Positions 1-11,625 are shown, counted from the stretch's first letter. The stretch is DNA of 39,722 bases from Desulfothermus okinawensis JCM 13304 (GCA_001311565.1 BBBM01000023.1:1-39722), one strand, 5' to 3'. Notes: generated from the letters alone by a model not told the origin. Translations and numbers: made by a program.

Positions 1-586
1 TATAGATAATAATATAGATATAAAAAAAATACGTTAAACATTCTACCCTACACCATGCTCCTAAAAGAAACGATATAAGACTAAGAACCAAATGATAAAA
101 ATATTTTTTTTCTAGATATGAAATAAAAAAAATACAATCCTGTTAAAGCAAAAAAACCAATATACAGGGCCTCTTATCACGTAATAAGATAAAACTGCAT
201 AAGACGGAATGCATGCCCATATGATTAAAATTATAAAGGATATTTTTTTCATTAAAGAATTTTTTTACAAAGAAAATATAAAGGACAAAAACTAAGAATA
301 CTGAAAAAAAAGGGAGGTTAGTTGACCTGATAACACCCAATTATGAATAATTTTATAAAAAAAAGGCAACAAGTATAGGATATAAAGATAAATAAGAGTA
401 ACACGAACTTATAGAATCAAATTTACCGTAATAAATAGATTTAGCCTGTTGTATATAGCAATTAGCTCCATCTGGATTGATCACTGGGTTATTATAGAGT
501 GAATAGATTCTTATAATTATTGCAAGTGCAATGGAGATTGAGAGATAGAGTATTGAAATTTTGTTTTTTTTGAAGAAACTTAGCAT
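1..586 (-). CDS. GT39/PMT-like membrane glycosyltransferase, N-terminal part, runs off left edge
   Basis: The reading starts at 586 with MLSFFKKNKISILYLSISIA, which begins a first membrane helix, followed by NPVINPDGANCYIQQAKSIYY. An early acidic 'PDxxxY' loop is typical of dolichyl-phosphate-mannose-type (GT39/PMT) integral membrane glycosyltransferases. Further in, after frame changes at T runs near 355 and 310 and an A/T run near 112, the frame gives VIRGPVYWFFALTGLYFFYF and FLLGAWCRVECLTYF, again typical of this superfamily. Such enzymes transfer sugars from polyprenyl-phosphate donors on the outer face of the inner membrane. Only about 190 residues are in the window, so donor and acceptor cannot be guessed. 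Family assignment is by eye. Confidence 0.6.
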
Positions 587-731
587 AAACTATCTGTTGA
601 TATGTTGAATAAAGTCCGCAAATAATACAAAGCAAAAAGTTAGTCAACAATAAGAAGTTCATAGTTTGAATTTATGAAAACTTTTACTTGTCAAACGAAA
701 AAAATTTATACTAAAAGAGCTTTTTGTCTTC

Positions 732-822
732 GGAGAGGTGTCCGAGATGGCCGAAGGAGCACGATTGGAAATCGTGTGTACCGGAAATACCGGTACCGAG
801 GGTTCGAATCCCTCCCTCTCCG
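732..822 (+). tRNA. tRNA-Ser (anticodon GGA)
   Basis: The acceptor stem GGAGAGG pairs with CCTCTCC, with discriminator G at 822. A long variable arm (about 781-795) marks a class II tRNA. The T arm contains GGTTCGAATCC. The anticodon loop TTGGAAA gives GGA, reading UCC/UCU serine codons. No CCA is encoded. A TATACT at 707-712 could be its -10 box, but I see no convincing -35 at 17 bp. Confidence 0.96.
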
Positions 823-831
823 TATAGATTT

Positions 832-920
832 AAGGAGCCAGACGGCAGAGGCGCTGTGAACCCCGTCAGGCCCGAAAGGGAGCAGCGGTAGCAGGTCTGC
901 CTCTGGGTGTCTGGTTCCTT
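832..920 (+). ncRNA. ffs: Small bacterial SRP RNA (4.5S)
   Basis: The ends AAGGAGCCAGAC and GTCTGGTTCCTT pair. The apical domain carries the conserved SRP domain IV: the CCCGTCAGGCCCGAAAGGGA segment followed by GCAGCGGTAGCAGG, i.e. the asymmetric loop that binds the Ffh M domain. This is the short, Alu-less form of Gram-negative bacteria. It lies 9 nt after tRNA-Ser, so the two may share a transcript, and it is closed by the terminator at 923-957. Confidence 0.93.
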
Positions 921-922
921 AT

Positions 923-957
923 AAAAAGGGGACACATATATATGTGTCCCCTTTTTC
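923..957 (+). terminator. Rho-independent terminator after SRP RNA
   Basis: A perfect stem AAAAAGGGGACACAT / ATGTGTCCCCTTTTT ends in a T tract. It separates the RNA genes from serS. Confidence 0.9.
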
Positions 958-1047
958 TTTGGGTAAGTTTCTAGACAATGAATAGGTTCTTTGTTAATTT
1001 CCACTTAGCTTTGTAAGAAAGACAAAAATTTTCCCAGGAGAGTCAAT

Positions 1048-2331
<1,284 letters not shown>

Positions 2332-2333
2332 AA

Positions 2334-2892
2334 ATGGTAAAAATAAAAAATCTCCTTTTAGATAGAGATGGCACTATCATTGTTGATAAACATTATTTAA
2401 AGTCCCCCAATGAAGTAGAATTAATACCTCATGCTGGTTCGGCGCTTCAAAAATTTAGTAAAAAAAGGGATAAATCTTTTTATTGTCACAAATCAATCTG
2501 GAATAGGTCGTGGATATTATAATGTAGAAGATTTTTTTTAAAGTACAAAAGAGGCTTTATGATATTTTAAATAGCTATAATGTTGAGATAAAGGATACAG
2601 AATTTTGTCCCCATCTACCTGAAGATAAATGCAAATGTAGAAAACCTGCAACAGGAATGTGGAAAAAAATTAAAGAAAAAAATATCACTTATCAGAACAG
2701 GAAACTGGAATTGTAGGAGATAAGATATGTGATATAAATTTTGGACAAAGGGCGGGACTATCTCTTAAAAGCTTAGTACTTACTGGCTATGGTATCAGTG
2801 AAATAAAAAAATATTCAGACATTAAAGCAGATATTATTGCCGATGATTTATTACACTTATATATTTTATTGGAACAAGAAGGTTTAATTTAG
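2334..2892 (+). CDS. gmhB: D,D-heptose 1,7-bisphosphate phosphatase, HAD family
   Basis: GmhB dephosphorylates heptose bisphosphate in ADP-heptose synthesis for the LPS inner core. HAD motif I is LLLDRDGTIIVD at the N terminus; motif II lies in VTNQSGIGRGY. The zinc-loop cysteines and histidine follow in CPHLPEDKCKCRKP, and motif III/IV is GIVGDKICDI. Frame breaks at A7 near 2459, T8 at 2532, A7 near 2670 and A7 near 2683 are each repaired by removing one base, giving about 184 residues, normal for GmhB. It is 1 nt before msbA, consistent with an envelope-lipid operon. Histidinol phosphatase of the same fold is the alternative; the zinc-loop form favours GmhB. Confidence 0.85.
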
Positions 2893-2893
2893 T

Positions 2894-4651
2894 ATGAAAA
2901 ACAAATCTGATAGTTACAAATCAGGATGGTATTATTTTAAAAGGACTCTCTTCTATTTTAAACCATATATTCCACGAATAATTTTATCAATTATTGCCAT
3001 GATTATTGTGGCTGGTTGTACAGCATATGCTGCATATCTTGTACAACCAGCTCTAGACAAGATATTCATACAAAAGAACAAAGAAGCATTAAAAACTATT
3101 CCAGTCCTGGTTATTCTGATTTTTGCCATTAAAGGAATTTTCAGGCTAATCCAGAGTTATCAACTACAATTTTGTGCGATGAAAGTTCTGGAAACACTGC
3201 GTAATGAGCTATATCAGAAAGTAGTAAGGCTCCCAATAACTTTTTTTTGAAGAAAATCGAGTTGGAATGCTCATGTCACGAATTATAAATGATGTTAATT
3301 TGTTGAGAAACAGTGTTCCTGAAATAGTAAATTTAGTAAAGGAGCTATTTACTGTCATTGGTCTTACCTTTGTGGCCTTTTACAGGGACCCATACCTTGC
3401 CACATGGGCCATTGTTGTACTGCCACTTGCACTATATCCAATTGTGTATTTTGGCAGAAAGTTAAGAAAACTGGGAAGGAAGAATCAGGAAAAAAATTGC
3501 TGATATATCAAATATACTTCAGGAGATATTTAGTGGCATAAAAGTGGTCAAGGCCTTTGCAATGGAAAAAAAAAGAAACCGAGACCTTTAAGGGTCAAAA
3601 CCGGAAATTAATAAAAATTGCCCTAAAGAGCATCTTCTATAATTCTCTATCTTCTCCTGTAATGGAGTTTATTGGATCACTTGGAATTGGACTTGTTATT
3701 TGGTATGGAGGCACTCAGGTTATAGCAGGACACTCCACGCCAGGAACATTCTTTTCTTTTCTAACTGCTGTGATGATGCTGTATGATCCTGTAAAAAGAT
3801 TAAACAAATCAAATATGGTACTACAAAGGGCAATTGCAGGCGCAGAAAGGGTGTTTGAAGTTTTAGATTCAGAAGATATCTCAATTGAAGATGAGGGAAA
3901 CACCCAATTAAAACCCCCTTTTAAAAATCTAAAGTTTATACATGTCTGGTTTAAATATCAAAACACTCCTGACTGGGCACTTGAAGATATAAACCTGGAA
4001 ATTAGGCCAGGGGAAAAACTGGCTATTGTAGGACCATCAGGGCAGGTAAGACAACTATAATAAACCTAATTCCAAGGTTCTATGACCCTCTAAAGGGACA
4101 GATAATCTTAAACGGACACGACATTAAAGAATATACTGAGCTCCCTTAGAAGATTTATTGGAATTGTATCCCAGGAAACTATACTCTTTAATGCATCTAT
4201 TAGGGACAACATAACATATGGAATATCAGACGTTGATGATGAACAAATTATCCGAGTTGCCAAAATTGCCTATGCCCATGATTTTATATCCGCCCTACCA
4301 GATGGTTATGATACAATAGTTGGGGAAAGGGGCGTTAGATTATCTGGTGGTGAAAAACAGAGAATAACAATAGCAAGGGCGCTTTTAAAGGACCCTCCAC
4401 TCTTAATTTTAGATGAAGCCACAAGTGCACTGGACACAGAGTCTGAGAGGATCGTACAAAACGCACTGGACAATCTTATGCAAAACAGGACATCAATTAT
4501 CATTGCCCACAGACTTTCCACCATATTAAGCGCAGATAGAATCGCTGTAATGGAAAAGGGGAAAATAATAGATATTGGACCTCACAGGGAAATCCTGAAA
4601 AGGTGTGAGCTCTATCAAAAATTGTATGAAATGCAGTTTAAAGATGAATAA
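2894..4651 (+). CDS. msbA: MsbA-type lipid A/phospholipid flippase, ABC exporter half-transporter
   Basis: An inner-membrane ABC exporter that flips lipid A-core. The N-terminal six-helix domain (about residues 1-320) includes [16 protein letters not shown] and [12 protein letters not shown]. The ATPase follows: Walker A GPSG-GKTT near 4033, Q-loop [13 protein letters not shown] at about 4160-4200, signature LSGGEKQR at 4340, Walker [16 protein letters not shown] and H-loop IIAHRLST. The +1 breaks are at T8 3241, A7 about 3489 and A9 about 3565. Two other breaks differ: one G is missing inside the Walker A codons near 4045, and there is a shift near 4126-4140. About 585 residues after repair. 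It is tightly linked to gmhB and the LysM gene. Confidence 0.92.
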
Positions 4652-4654
4652 AAT

Positions 4655-6044
4655 ATGATGAGACGTTTTGTAAAATATATCCTTTTGGCCTTTATTTTCT
4701 CATATACAAATTTATTTGCCTCCCCTCCTGTTTTATTTTTTTTGAAAAAAAAAATACACAAACCCAATAAACAGTACACCTTGTACAGGGTAAAAAAAGG
4801 AGAACACATCTATTCAATCCTGAGAAAAAAAAAAGATTCCTTTAAGTAAATTTGGTGAATATATAAGAAAAAATAAAAAAAATTAAATCCAAATATAAAA
4901 AATATAAATCACCTATACGCAGGTCAGATAATAAAATTGCCAAAAACTCATTATTTTCAATATAACCATAATATAAATGAAATTAAGATACACCCATCAT
5001 TGAGGCTTTTATCTATAGATGAATTAAGAAAAAAAATATCCCTTTTATGAGAAAAAAATACATTGTCAAGAAAGGAGACTCTTTAACTAAACTACTCAAA
5101 ATAATTGGTGGAATCCCTAAAAACTTAATATACAATGAATATTTATTTATTTTTGAGAAACTAAATCCACACATAAAAAAACATCAATAAATTGCCAGTA
5201 GGTGCAAATGTGACTATACCTACTATATTCAGAAAAATAAAAAAAAATATAAAAAAATAAAAACACTATAGTTTATAATAATGTTACACTATCTATATTG
5301 GAAAAGTTGGGATTTAAGATATACAAAAAAAGATATAGTTGTACTTCCAATTAAAAAGGGATGGATGCAAATTGATACATCCAGATCTCCCCTGCTTGAA
5401 TATGGAGATAGAAAAAAGATCATCTTATTAAACGACCCTAAGCTCTACTCACAATATAGGGATATTGAAGATCCTGATATATCAATTTGCTTTACCACGG
5501 GTTTATCGGTCTATGATGAACTGGTACAATTAAGTAAGTATATAGATAGAATCAAGGTCTGGCCAAAGGGTGAAAATATCATTATAACAGAAAAATTATT
5601 TGTAGCAGAATTAAATGGAGATATACAAATAATTAAACACTTTAACTTGCTGAAAAATAATGACATCTCTTATTACATATTTTCTTAAATAAGAAAAAAA
5701 ATGTGGATTTGTCCAGAAAATAGCTTATTCTTTTTTTGTCAAAACACAATGTCTTTGTATATTTTTGGTCTAACAGAAAAAAAAGATTTTGTATTATATG
5801 TAAAAAAAATGATACTAAAGATATCTATATTCCAAAAATTAAAACAAAAGATAATATCAATTTATTTAAATTAAAAAGTTCACAAGAAAATATCAAAGTA
5901 AACATAACAAATGGTATATCCCTTTTCCTGCCTTTGATTAAAGTAAAAGATAGAGAAAATGGATTTATCTATCTCATTGAGGATAATTCACCTGAGTTGG
6001 CAGCTATTTTAAGGGCCAGGGGCTACAGATGTTATGTCTATTAA
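4655..6044 (+). CDS. Secreted LysM-domain protein of unknown role (heavily frame-broken)
   Basis: Begins 3 nt after msbA with MMRRFVKYILLAFIFSYTNL-FAS, a clear signal peptide with cleavage near residue 23. A first LysM-like repeat is YTLYRVKKGEHIYSILRKK at about 4770-4830. A second starts at about 5050 with YIVKKGDSLTKLLK and ends LPVGANVTIPT. The C-terminal half contains VLPIKKGWMQIDTSRSPLLE and ends KVKDRENGFIYLIEDNSPEL. LysM repeats bind peptidoglycan, so the product probably sits in the periplasm; no catalytic motif was recognised. Six or more frame breaks occur in A runs and the joins near 5690-5830 are uncertain, so it may be one protein of about 450 residues or two genes. Confidence 0.6.
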
Positions 6045-6068
6045 ACCCAATAAAAAAGGGAAACTGCA

Positions 6069-7368
6069 ATGAAAAAAAATATACATATGTGCAATTATGG
6101 TTATTTTTCTATTGTCTGGCCATAGCGCATTTAGCTCAAAAAAATACAGTTTCTGCTCTTTATATTCGCATATCAGGGACCATAAATCCTGCTCAGGTTG
6201 ATCTCCTGGAAAATGGGTATAGAAAAGCTATTTCTGACAATTTTGACCTAATAATAATTGGACTGGATACCCCTGGAGGTCTAGCAAAGTCCATGAGGGA
6301 GATGGTTAAGATAATACTTAATTCCCATATTCCAGTAGTAGTCTGGGTTGGACCAAAAGGAGCCAGGGCAGCATCAGCAGGGGTCTTTTTAGTTGCAGCC
6401 TCAGATATTGCTTCAATGGCACCTAATACCAGCATTGGGTCTGCTTCTCCAGTTTCAATGGGAGGAAAAGACGTACCAAAGACATTAGAGAAAAAAAATA
6501 AAAAAACGACTTTATGAGCCTAATTAGGTCCATGGCCAGGGAAAAGAACAGAAACTTTTTATGGTATGAGAGGGCCATAGAGAATGCAGAATCCCTAAAT
6601 GCACAAGAAGCTGTAATAAATAGAGTAATAGATTTAATTGCTCTGTCCCCCAATGATCTCATGGAACAGCTTGGGAAAAGAGGGATTACAAAGAATGGAC
6701 AACTCATTAAATTCCCAAAAAATGGATACAAGTTAGTTAAGTTCAATCCGTCATTTAGGTATAAATTTCTCTCATGGCTCTTAGACCCACAAATAGCTAT
6801 TTACTCCTACTTGGTGGTATTGCAGGACTGTTTTTTTGAGCTATCTCATCCAGGGGCAATATTTCCAGGTGTTTTTGGTGGTATATGTCTTTTGCTTGCA
6901 CTCTACGCCCTATCTGTCCTGCCAACTAATGTGGCTGGACTACTTTTAATATTGTTTGGCCTTGTACTCTTTATACTTGAGGTCAAGGTTATAAGTTATG
7001 GATTGCTGACCATTGGAGGGCTTGTGTGCATGTTTTTAGGCTCTACTATTCTATTTAGATTTGAATTTGGGGGTAGTGGTCTATCATATACCACAATATT
7101 GCCATCGCTTCTGGGTATTGGTATTTTCGTAATACTGGTTCTCTATCTGGTGACCAAAGTTCAAATTAAACCCAGTGAGCTAGGGATAGATGGTATGATT
7201 GGTAAGATTGGAGAGGTAATTGAATGGGAAGGAAACAAAGGTAAAATTAAGGTCAGGGGCGAAATCTGGAAGGCAGAGACAACCAGGGGAAACAATAATC
7301 TGTCCAAAGGGATGAAGGTCAGGGTAGTTGGTACCCTTGGTTTGACATTAATTGTTGAACCAATTTAA
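6069..7368 (+). CDS. NfeD family protein with ClpP-class membrane serine protease domain
   Basis: After removing one A from each run, the N terminus is a good signal peptide (MKKIYICAIMVIFLLSGHSA), which fixes the start at 6069. The protease domain has GLDTPGGLAKSMREMV and GPKGARAASAGVFL, where the Ser in AASAG is the expected nucleophile; the partner Lys should lie in the KIKND stretch near 6490. Four C-terminal hydrophobic helices (about 6770-7180) and a soluble OB-fold NfeD tail (GMIGKIGEVIEW to GTLGLTLIVEPI) follow, the long NfeD architecture. Breaks: A8 6073, A7 6139, A8 6491, A7 6500, T7 6831 and a missing base near 6797. The slipin gene follows 25 nt later, the classic NfeD-slipin pair. 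Confidence 0.9.
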
Positions 7369-7393
7369 ACTAAAAAAAACAGGAGGATCACCT

Positions 7394-8157
7394 ATGTTTT
7401 CATTACTACCAATTTTAATAATAGTTTTTTTTATTTCTGGCATCATCCATCAAGGTTATCAATGAGTATGAAAGGGCCGTGGTATTCAGACTTGGAAGGA
7501 TTTTAAGGGCAAAGGGTCCAGGCTCATTATTCTAATACCATTTGTGGACAAAATGATAAAAGTATCGCTTAGAATAATTACCCTGGATGTGCTTCCCAGG
7601 ACGTAATTACAAAAGATAACGTAAGCGTAAAGATAAATGCTGTAGTGTATTTTAGAGTTGTTGAACCTGTAAATGCAGTGTTAGAAGTTGAAGACTATAT
7701 GTTTGCCACAACCCAACTTGCCCAGACCACTTTAAGATCAATCTGTGGCTCAGTGGAATTGGACGAAATACTAACACACAGGGACAAAATAAATACACAA
7801 ATTCAAAGCATCTTAGATGAACACACTGATCCATGGGGTATAAAAGTGACCAATGTGGAACTAAAGCACATAGACCTACCACAGGATATGCAAAGGGCAA
7901 TGGCAAGACAGGCAGAGGCAGAAAGAGAACGTAGGTCCAAGGTAATCGCTGCAGAAGGTGAATTCCAGGCAGCTGAAAAACTTGCACAAGCAGCTGAGAT
8001 AATTGCCAAAAGACCAATGGCTCTGCAACTTAGATATCTACAGACCTTAAGGGAAATGTCATATGAGAGTAATGCAAGTACCATACTACCTATTCCACTG
8101 GATTTATTTAAAAATTTAATACCCCAAAATAAAATCCAGCAAGGAGATGAGGAATAA
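7394..8157 (+). CDS. Slipin (SPFH/band 7) membrane-scaffold protein
   Basis: AGGAGG at 7381-7386 precedes the ATG. One N-terminal hydrophobic segment is followed by [15 protein letters not shown], the hallmark of the stomatin/slipin branch of SPFH proteins. The domain continues with [18 protein letters not shown] and [20 protein letters not shown]. An alanine/glutamate-rich coiled coil ([20 protein letters not shown]) follows. Slipins form oligomeric membrane rings and are cleaved by the NfeD protease in archaeal homologues (family knowledge). Breaks: T8 near 7427, and missing C residues near 7529 and 7593. About 253 residues, normal for the family. Confidence 0.92.
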
Positions 8158-8233
8158 TAGTTATTGACTAGACTACAAGGGAACATATACTCTGTACTTC
8201 AACGAATGAACCCAAAAAACAAGGAGATAGAAA

Positions 8234-8494
8234 ATGGCTGAGAAAAGGTATTGTCCTTATTGTCATCAAGAGATGGAGTATTGGCTAGCACCACCTGAAA
8301 CTGGATGGGGCTACATTTATGTCTGTTTTAACAACCAATGTGTATTTTATAGAAATTCTTCTGATGCCATTCAAAATAAGGGTGAAGACCAAAGACACTT
8401 TGCAGCCAGATATGGGGAAGATCCTGCCAATAACTTTCATCCAATTAATGTACTTGCCTACAATCCATTTGTTAAATTAGAAGAAGAGAAATAG
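8234..8494 (+). CDS. Small cysteine-rich zinc-ribbon-like protein, unknown function
   Basis: An intact 86-residue ORF with GGAGATAG at 8222-8229. Two cysteine pairs, CPYC at residues 7-10 and CFNNQC near 31-36, look like a zinc ribbon. Aromatic residues (EYWLAPPETGWGYIYVCF) fill the space between. No signal peptide or membrane segment. It is one of the few genes with no A/T run above six, and it is unbroken. I do not recognise a named family. Confidence 0.8.
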   Translation: MAEKRYCPYCHQEMEYWLAPPETGWGYIYVCFNNQCVFYRNSSDAIQNKGEDQRHFAARYGEDPANNFHPINVLAYNPFVKLEEEK

Positions 8495-8527
8495 AAAAAA
8501 ACCCGCCTTGAGCGGGTTTTTATTTTT
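8495..8527 (+). terminator. Rho-independent terminator
   Basis: Stem ACCCGC-CTTGA-GCGGGT flanked by an A run and TTTTTATTTTT. It closes the msbA-to-zinc-ribbon group just before the MerR start codon at 8531. Confidence 0.92.
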
Positions 8528-8530
8528 ACT

Positions 8531-8881
8531 ATGGATAACAAATTATACACAATTAAAGAACTCTCCTCTATTTTAAATGTACCAGAAAGCACCCTTAGAT
8601 ATTACAGGGATAGATTTGAAGAATTCATTCCAGTAGTTGGAAAGGGAAGAAAAAGGAGATATAAAGAGGAAGCCATTGAGATTTTTAGACAAATAATAAA
8701 AGGATACGAAGATGACCTAACAACAAAACAGATTAGAAATAGACTCATAGAAAAATTGTCAACCAGTGAGTCAGAATCAAAACTCAGTAAAGATCATCTG
8801 GAAGAGCTACTTAAAAAGCAGACTCAGATAATAGAGCTTTTAACTGAAGATATTCTGCTAAAAAAAGGAGATTCAAGGTGA
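8531..8881 (+). CDS. MerR-family transcriptional regulator
   Basis: A 116-residue intact ORF. The N terminus YTIKELSSILNVPESTLRYY-RDRFEEF is the MerR helix-turn-helix plus wing, and RKRRYKEEAIEIFRQI is the second wing helix region. The C-terminal third is a charged coiled coil (LSKDHLEELLKKQTQIIELL) with no cysteine metal site, so it is not a classic metal sensor. It overlaps or abuts the small ORF and cobT, suggesting one transcript. Effector unknown. Confidence 0.85.
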   Translation: MDNKLYTIKELSSILNVPESTLRYYRDRFEEFIPVVGKGRKRRYKEEAIEIFRQIIKGYEDDLTTKQIRNRLIEKLSTSESESKLSKDHLEELLKKQTQIIELLTEDILLKKGDSR

Positions 8882-8882
8882 A

Positions 8883-9015
8883 ATGGAGACCTTAAAATCT
8901 AAAATAAAAAAAGATTGAAAAGGTATTGGTTAAGCTCATCGAGGACTATAAGGGCTTTAAAAATGAACTGAATAAATATATTGATTTTTCAAACAACAAA
9001 AAGGAGATTTTGTGA
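8883..9015 (+). CDS. Small coiled-coil hypothetical protein between MerR and cobT
   Basis: Starts 1 nt after the MerR stop and ends in TGATG, overlapping the cobT start. After removing one A from the A7 near 8907 it encodes 43 charged residues: METLKSKIKKIEKVLVKLIE followed by DYKGFKNELNKYIDFSNNKK. The tight spacing on both sides supports a real gene. No family recognised. Confidence 0.5.
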
Positions 9016-10101
9016 TGGAACTGGAAAAAAAATTTAAAAGAGATAGTTGAAGCAATTGAACCAATTGATGGTGACATTTTAGAAAAGGCCAGAGAACACA
9101 CAGCACAATTGGTAATGCCCCCTAGGGCACTGGGCAGGCTGCACGATATTTCAGAGAGGATATGTGCAATTCAAAGGACATTAAATCCTGATGTTTCAAG
9201 AAAAAAAAGTAATAGTTTTTGCAGGAGATCACGGAATTGTAGAACAAGGGGTTTCTGCATTCCCTCAGGTGGTCTCTCTGGAGATGGTGCGTTGTTTTGT
9301 CAAAGGAGGGGCTGGAATTAGCGCAATCACCAGGTTTGTAGGTGCAGAGGTAATGGTTGTGGATATGGGAATAATCCCTGATTTTGTACCTGAAACTCCA
9401 GACGAAAAGGCAATATTTAAGGAACTTAAGGTTGGCAAAGGGACAAATAATTTTGCAAAAGGTCCTGCAATGACCAGGGATCAGGCTATCCAATCCATAT
9501 TAAATGGATTTAATGTTGCAAAAGAAGCGATTTCAGATGGTGTAAAAATAATTGGAACAGGAGACATGGGAATTGGTAATACCACACCTTCTTCTGCCAT
9601 TGGATGTGTATATACAGGGGAAAGTGCAGAAGTTATGGTTGGTCCAGGCACAGGAATTGACCATGAGGGAATAAAGAAAAAAAGTAGATGCCGTTAAAAA
9701 AAGGGATAGATATAAATAAACCAGATCCCGCAGATCCAATTGATGTCCTATCAAAGGTTGGCGGATTTGAGATCGGCGGTATTGCTGGGTGTATTTTGGC
9801 ATGCGCTTATCACAAAGTTCCAGTTATGGTAGATGGCTTTATTTCAACAGCTGGTGCTATAATTGCCAAGGCCCTATCTTCAAAATGCGTAGATTATATG
9901 TTTGCAGGACACATGTCAGAGGAACCAGGACACAGGATCATGCTAGACTACTTAGGCCTTAGTCCAATTTTAAATTTGGGTATGAGGCTTGGAGAAGGAA
10001 CAGGCGGGGCACTTTCTATGAATATTGTTGATGCAGCCTGTCATGTATTCAATGAAGTTATGACCTTTGAACAGGCGGGTGTGTCTGAAAAAGAAAAATA
10101 G
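9015..10101 (+). CDS. cobT: Nicotinate-nucleotide-dimethylbenzimidazole phosphoribosyltransferase
   Basis: Makes alpha-ribazole phosphate for the lower ligand of cobalamin. Diagnostic blocks: VMPPRALGRLHDISERICAI, VFAGDHGIVEQGVSAFPQVV, GTGDMGIGNTTPSSAIG, VGGFEIGGIAGCILACAYH and the C-terminal MRLGEGTGGALSMNIVDAA, where the Glu of GEGTG is the expected catalytic base. The start overlaps the preceding stop. Breaks at A8 9025, A8 about 9202 and A7 about 9676 are all +1; repair gives about 360 residues, normal for CobT. No cobalamin riboswitch was seen upstream. thiE follows 6 nt later. Confidence 0.95.
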
Positions 10102-10107
10102 TGAGCT

Positions 10108-10776
10108 ATGAACAAAGAAGATATAAAAAAAGTATCTATCACTTTATTTGATTATAAGTAGATCAGCGTGTGGTAAAAGAGATATTTTTTTATGTATTAG
10201 ATAGAGCTATCAAAGGTGGAGTAAGTCTAGTCCAACTTAGAGAAAAGAATATCACTTCAAGGGAATATGTAGACCTGGCAAGAAAGATAAAGGCCTTTTT
10301 AGATAAACATGGTATCCCATTAATTATAAATGACAGGGTGGATGTGGCTCTGGCATCAGATGCTCATGGTGTACATGTGGGTCAGGAGGACATCCACCCT
10401 TTAGATATAAGAAAAATTGCAGGGAAAAAGCTAATTATTGGCCTTAGTGTAAATACCATTGCCCACGCCCAGGAGGCCAATGAACTGGATGTAGATTATG
10501 TTGGTATTGGTCCTGTATTTAGAACACTAACAAAAAAAAGACCCAAAACCCACTCTTTATATCCATGGTCTAAAAAATATCTTAAAATCTTTAAAAAAAC
10601 CATGTGTGGGCATTGGAGGAATAAATCCTGAAAATTGTTATGATGTGGTATTAGCAGGGACTCATGGGGTAGCTGTTGTTTCTGCTATTTGTAGTGCCAA
10701 TGATCCTTATAATATTGCAAAAAGGATGTATCAAATGATAATTGCAGCTAAGAAAGATACTCAGAGACAAGATTAA
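10108..10776 (+). CDS. thiE: Thiamine-phosphate synthase
   Basis: Joins HMP-pyrophosphate and thiazole phosphate into thiamine phosphate. TIM-barrel motifs: SLVQLREKNITSREYVDLAR (pyrophosphate-binding), IPLIINDRVDVALASDAHGV followed by HVGQEDI, VDYVGIGPVFRTLTKK and a C-terminal VGIGGINPEN. Breaks at A7 10129, T7 10186, A8 10534 and A7 about 10594 are each +1. About 220 residues after repair. Its last codons overlap the end of the convergent phnN gene by about 29 nt. No TPP riboswitch upstream, consistent with its place inside the cobT transcript. Confidence 0.9.
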
Positions 10777-11297
10777 TACACAATTCTATAAAGTTATCCT
10801 TTACTACAGCAAAGGGTCCTTGATTTTTAAATACTGTGTTATTTTTTGCTTGAAATTTTAGTTTATATCTTTCTATCCTCTGTTTTATTATAAAATCTTG
10901 TTCCCTATTTCTATTTTCTAGCCTCTTGATTATAGTATTTAAATCAGCAGTTATAAGAATAGTATGTACATTGGCAAAATTTTTTTCAAAAAAATGGAAC
11001 AACTGTCCTGGATACAGACAAAAAAATTACAACAATCTTCTTTTATAAGATATTTGGGAATCCCATATAAATTTTCGTAATTCTCCCACCATACCAGAAA
11101 AAAACCTTTATTTTTTTAAGGTGTTAAATCCTTTTTTTACACACATAAAAATTCTCCTCATACTCATCAGGCGGCCTAGTTATATACCTTGTTACAAAAT
11201 TAACCCTGGCAAAGTCTTTAAAATAAACCTTTGCCTCTTTAATCAAACTATCCTTTCCTGCACCACTTGGACCGCAGATTAATATTATTTTAGTCAT
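10748..11297 (-). CDS. phnN: Ribose 1,5-bisphosphate phosphokinase-like (guanylate kinase superfamily)
   Basis: Starts at 11297 with MTKIILICGPSGAGKDSLIK, a Walker A P-loop. RYITRPPDEYEENFYV, GFFLVWWENYENLYGIPKYL and LSVSRTVVPFFEKNFANVHT then ILITADLNTIIKRLENR follow; the VSRT-V and W-x-x-H/Y-like pattern are PhnN-type rather than classic guanylate kinase. PhnN makes PRPP from ribose 1,5-bisphosphate in phosphonate use, but no phn genes are nearby. Five A/T-run breaks are repaired by removing one base each. It ends convergently over the thiE tail. Guanylate kinase is the alternative. Confidence 0.72.
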
Positions 11298-11514
11298 ATA
11301 TATTTAATAAAAAGATACTATTATTTGGATGGGAAAACTCATATAAAAGAAAAGAACAGATGTAAACCAAAAATCAACTACATAAAAGTCTTTAAATATA
11401 AAAATCAAAAATATAAATAAAAAGAAGACAGTATCCTCTACACTCAAATTTCCAATTTATCTATATGTTACCTAAAAAAAATTTTAAACGTTTTTTTTAT
11501 GGCTTTAAAAAGTA

Positions 11515-11544
11515 TTGACAAGCCATAGGTAATATGACTACAAC
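11515..11544 (+). promoter_or_regulatory. Possible sigma70 promoter upstream of adk
   Basis: TTGACA at 11515-11520, then 18 bp, then TACAAC at 11539-11544. The rest of 11298-11625 is AT-rich and I see no gene or strong hairpin in it. The AAGGAGG ribosome site of adk is at 11612-11618. Confidence 0.4.
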
Positions 11545-11625
11545 TTTGTGAAAATTTTCTCTAATAAAAAAATTCATTTAAAATCAAATGTAGGTCTTTA
11601 TCAAACAAATTAAGGAGGAGCGAAA

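Noticed and set aside
7652-8186. Two long minus-strand ORFs opposite the slipin gene
   Set aside because: They are shadows of a strongly conserved plus-strand gene and show no family motifs.
10102-10200. TPP or cobalamin riboswitch at cobT/thiE
   Set aside because: Gaps are too short and no conserved riboswitch core is present.
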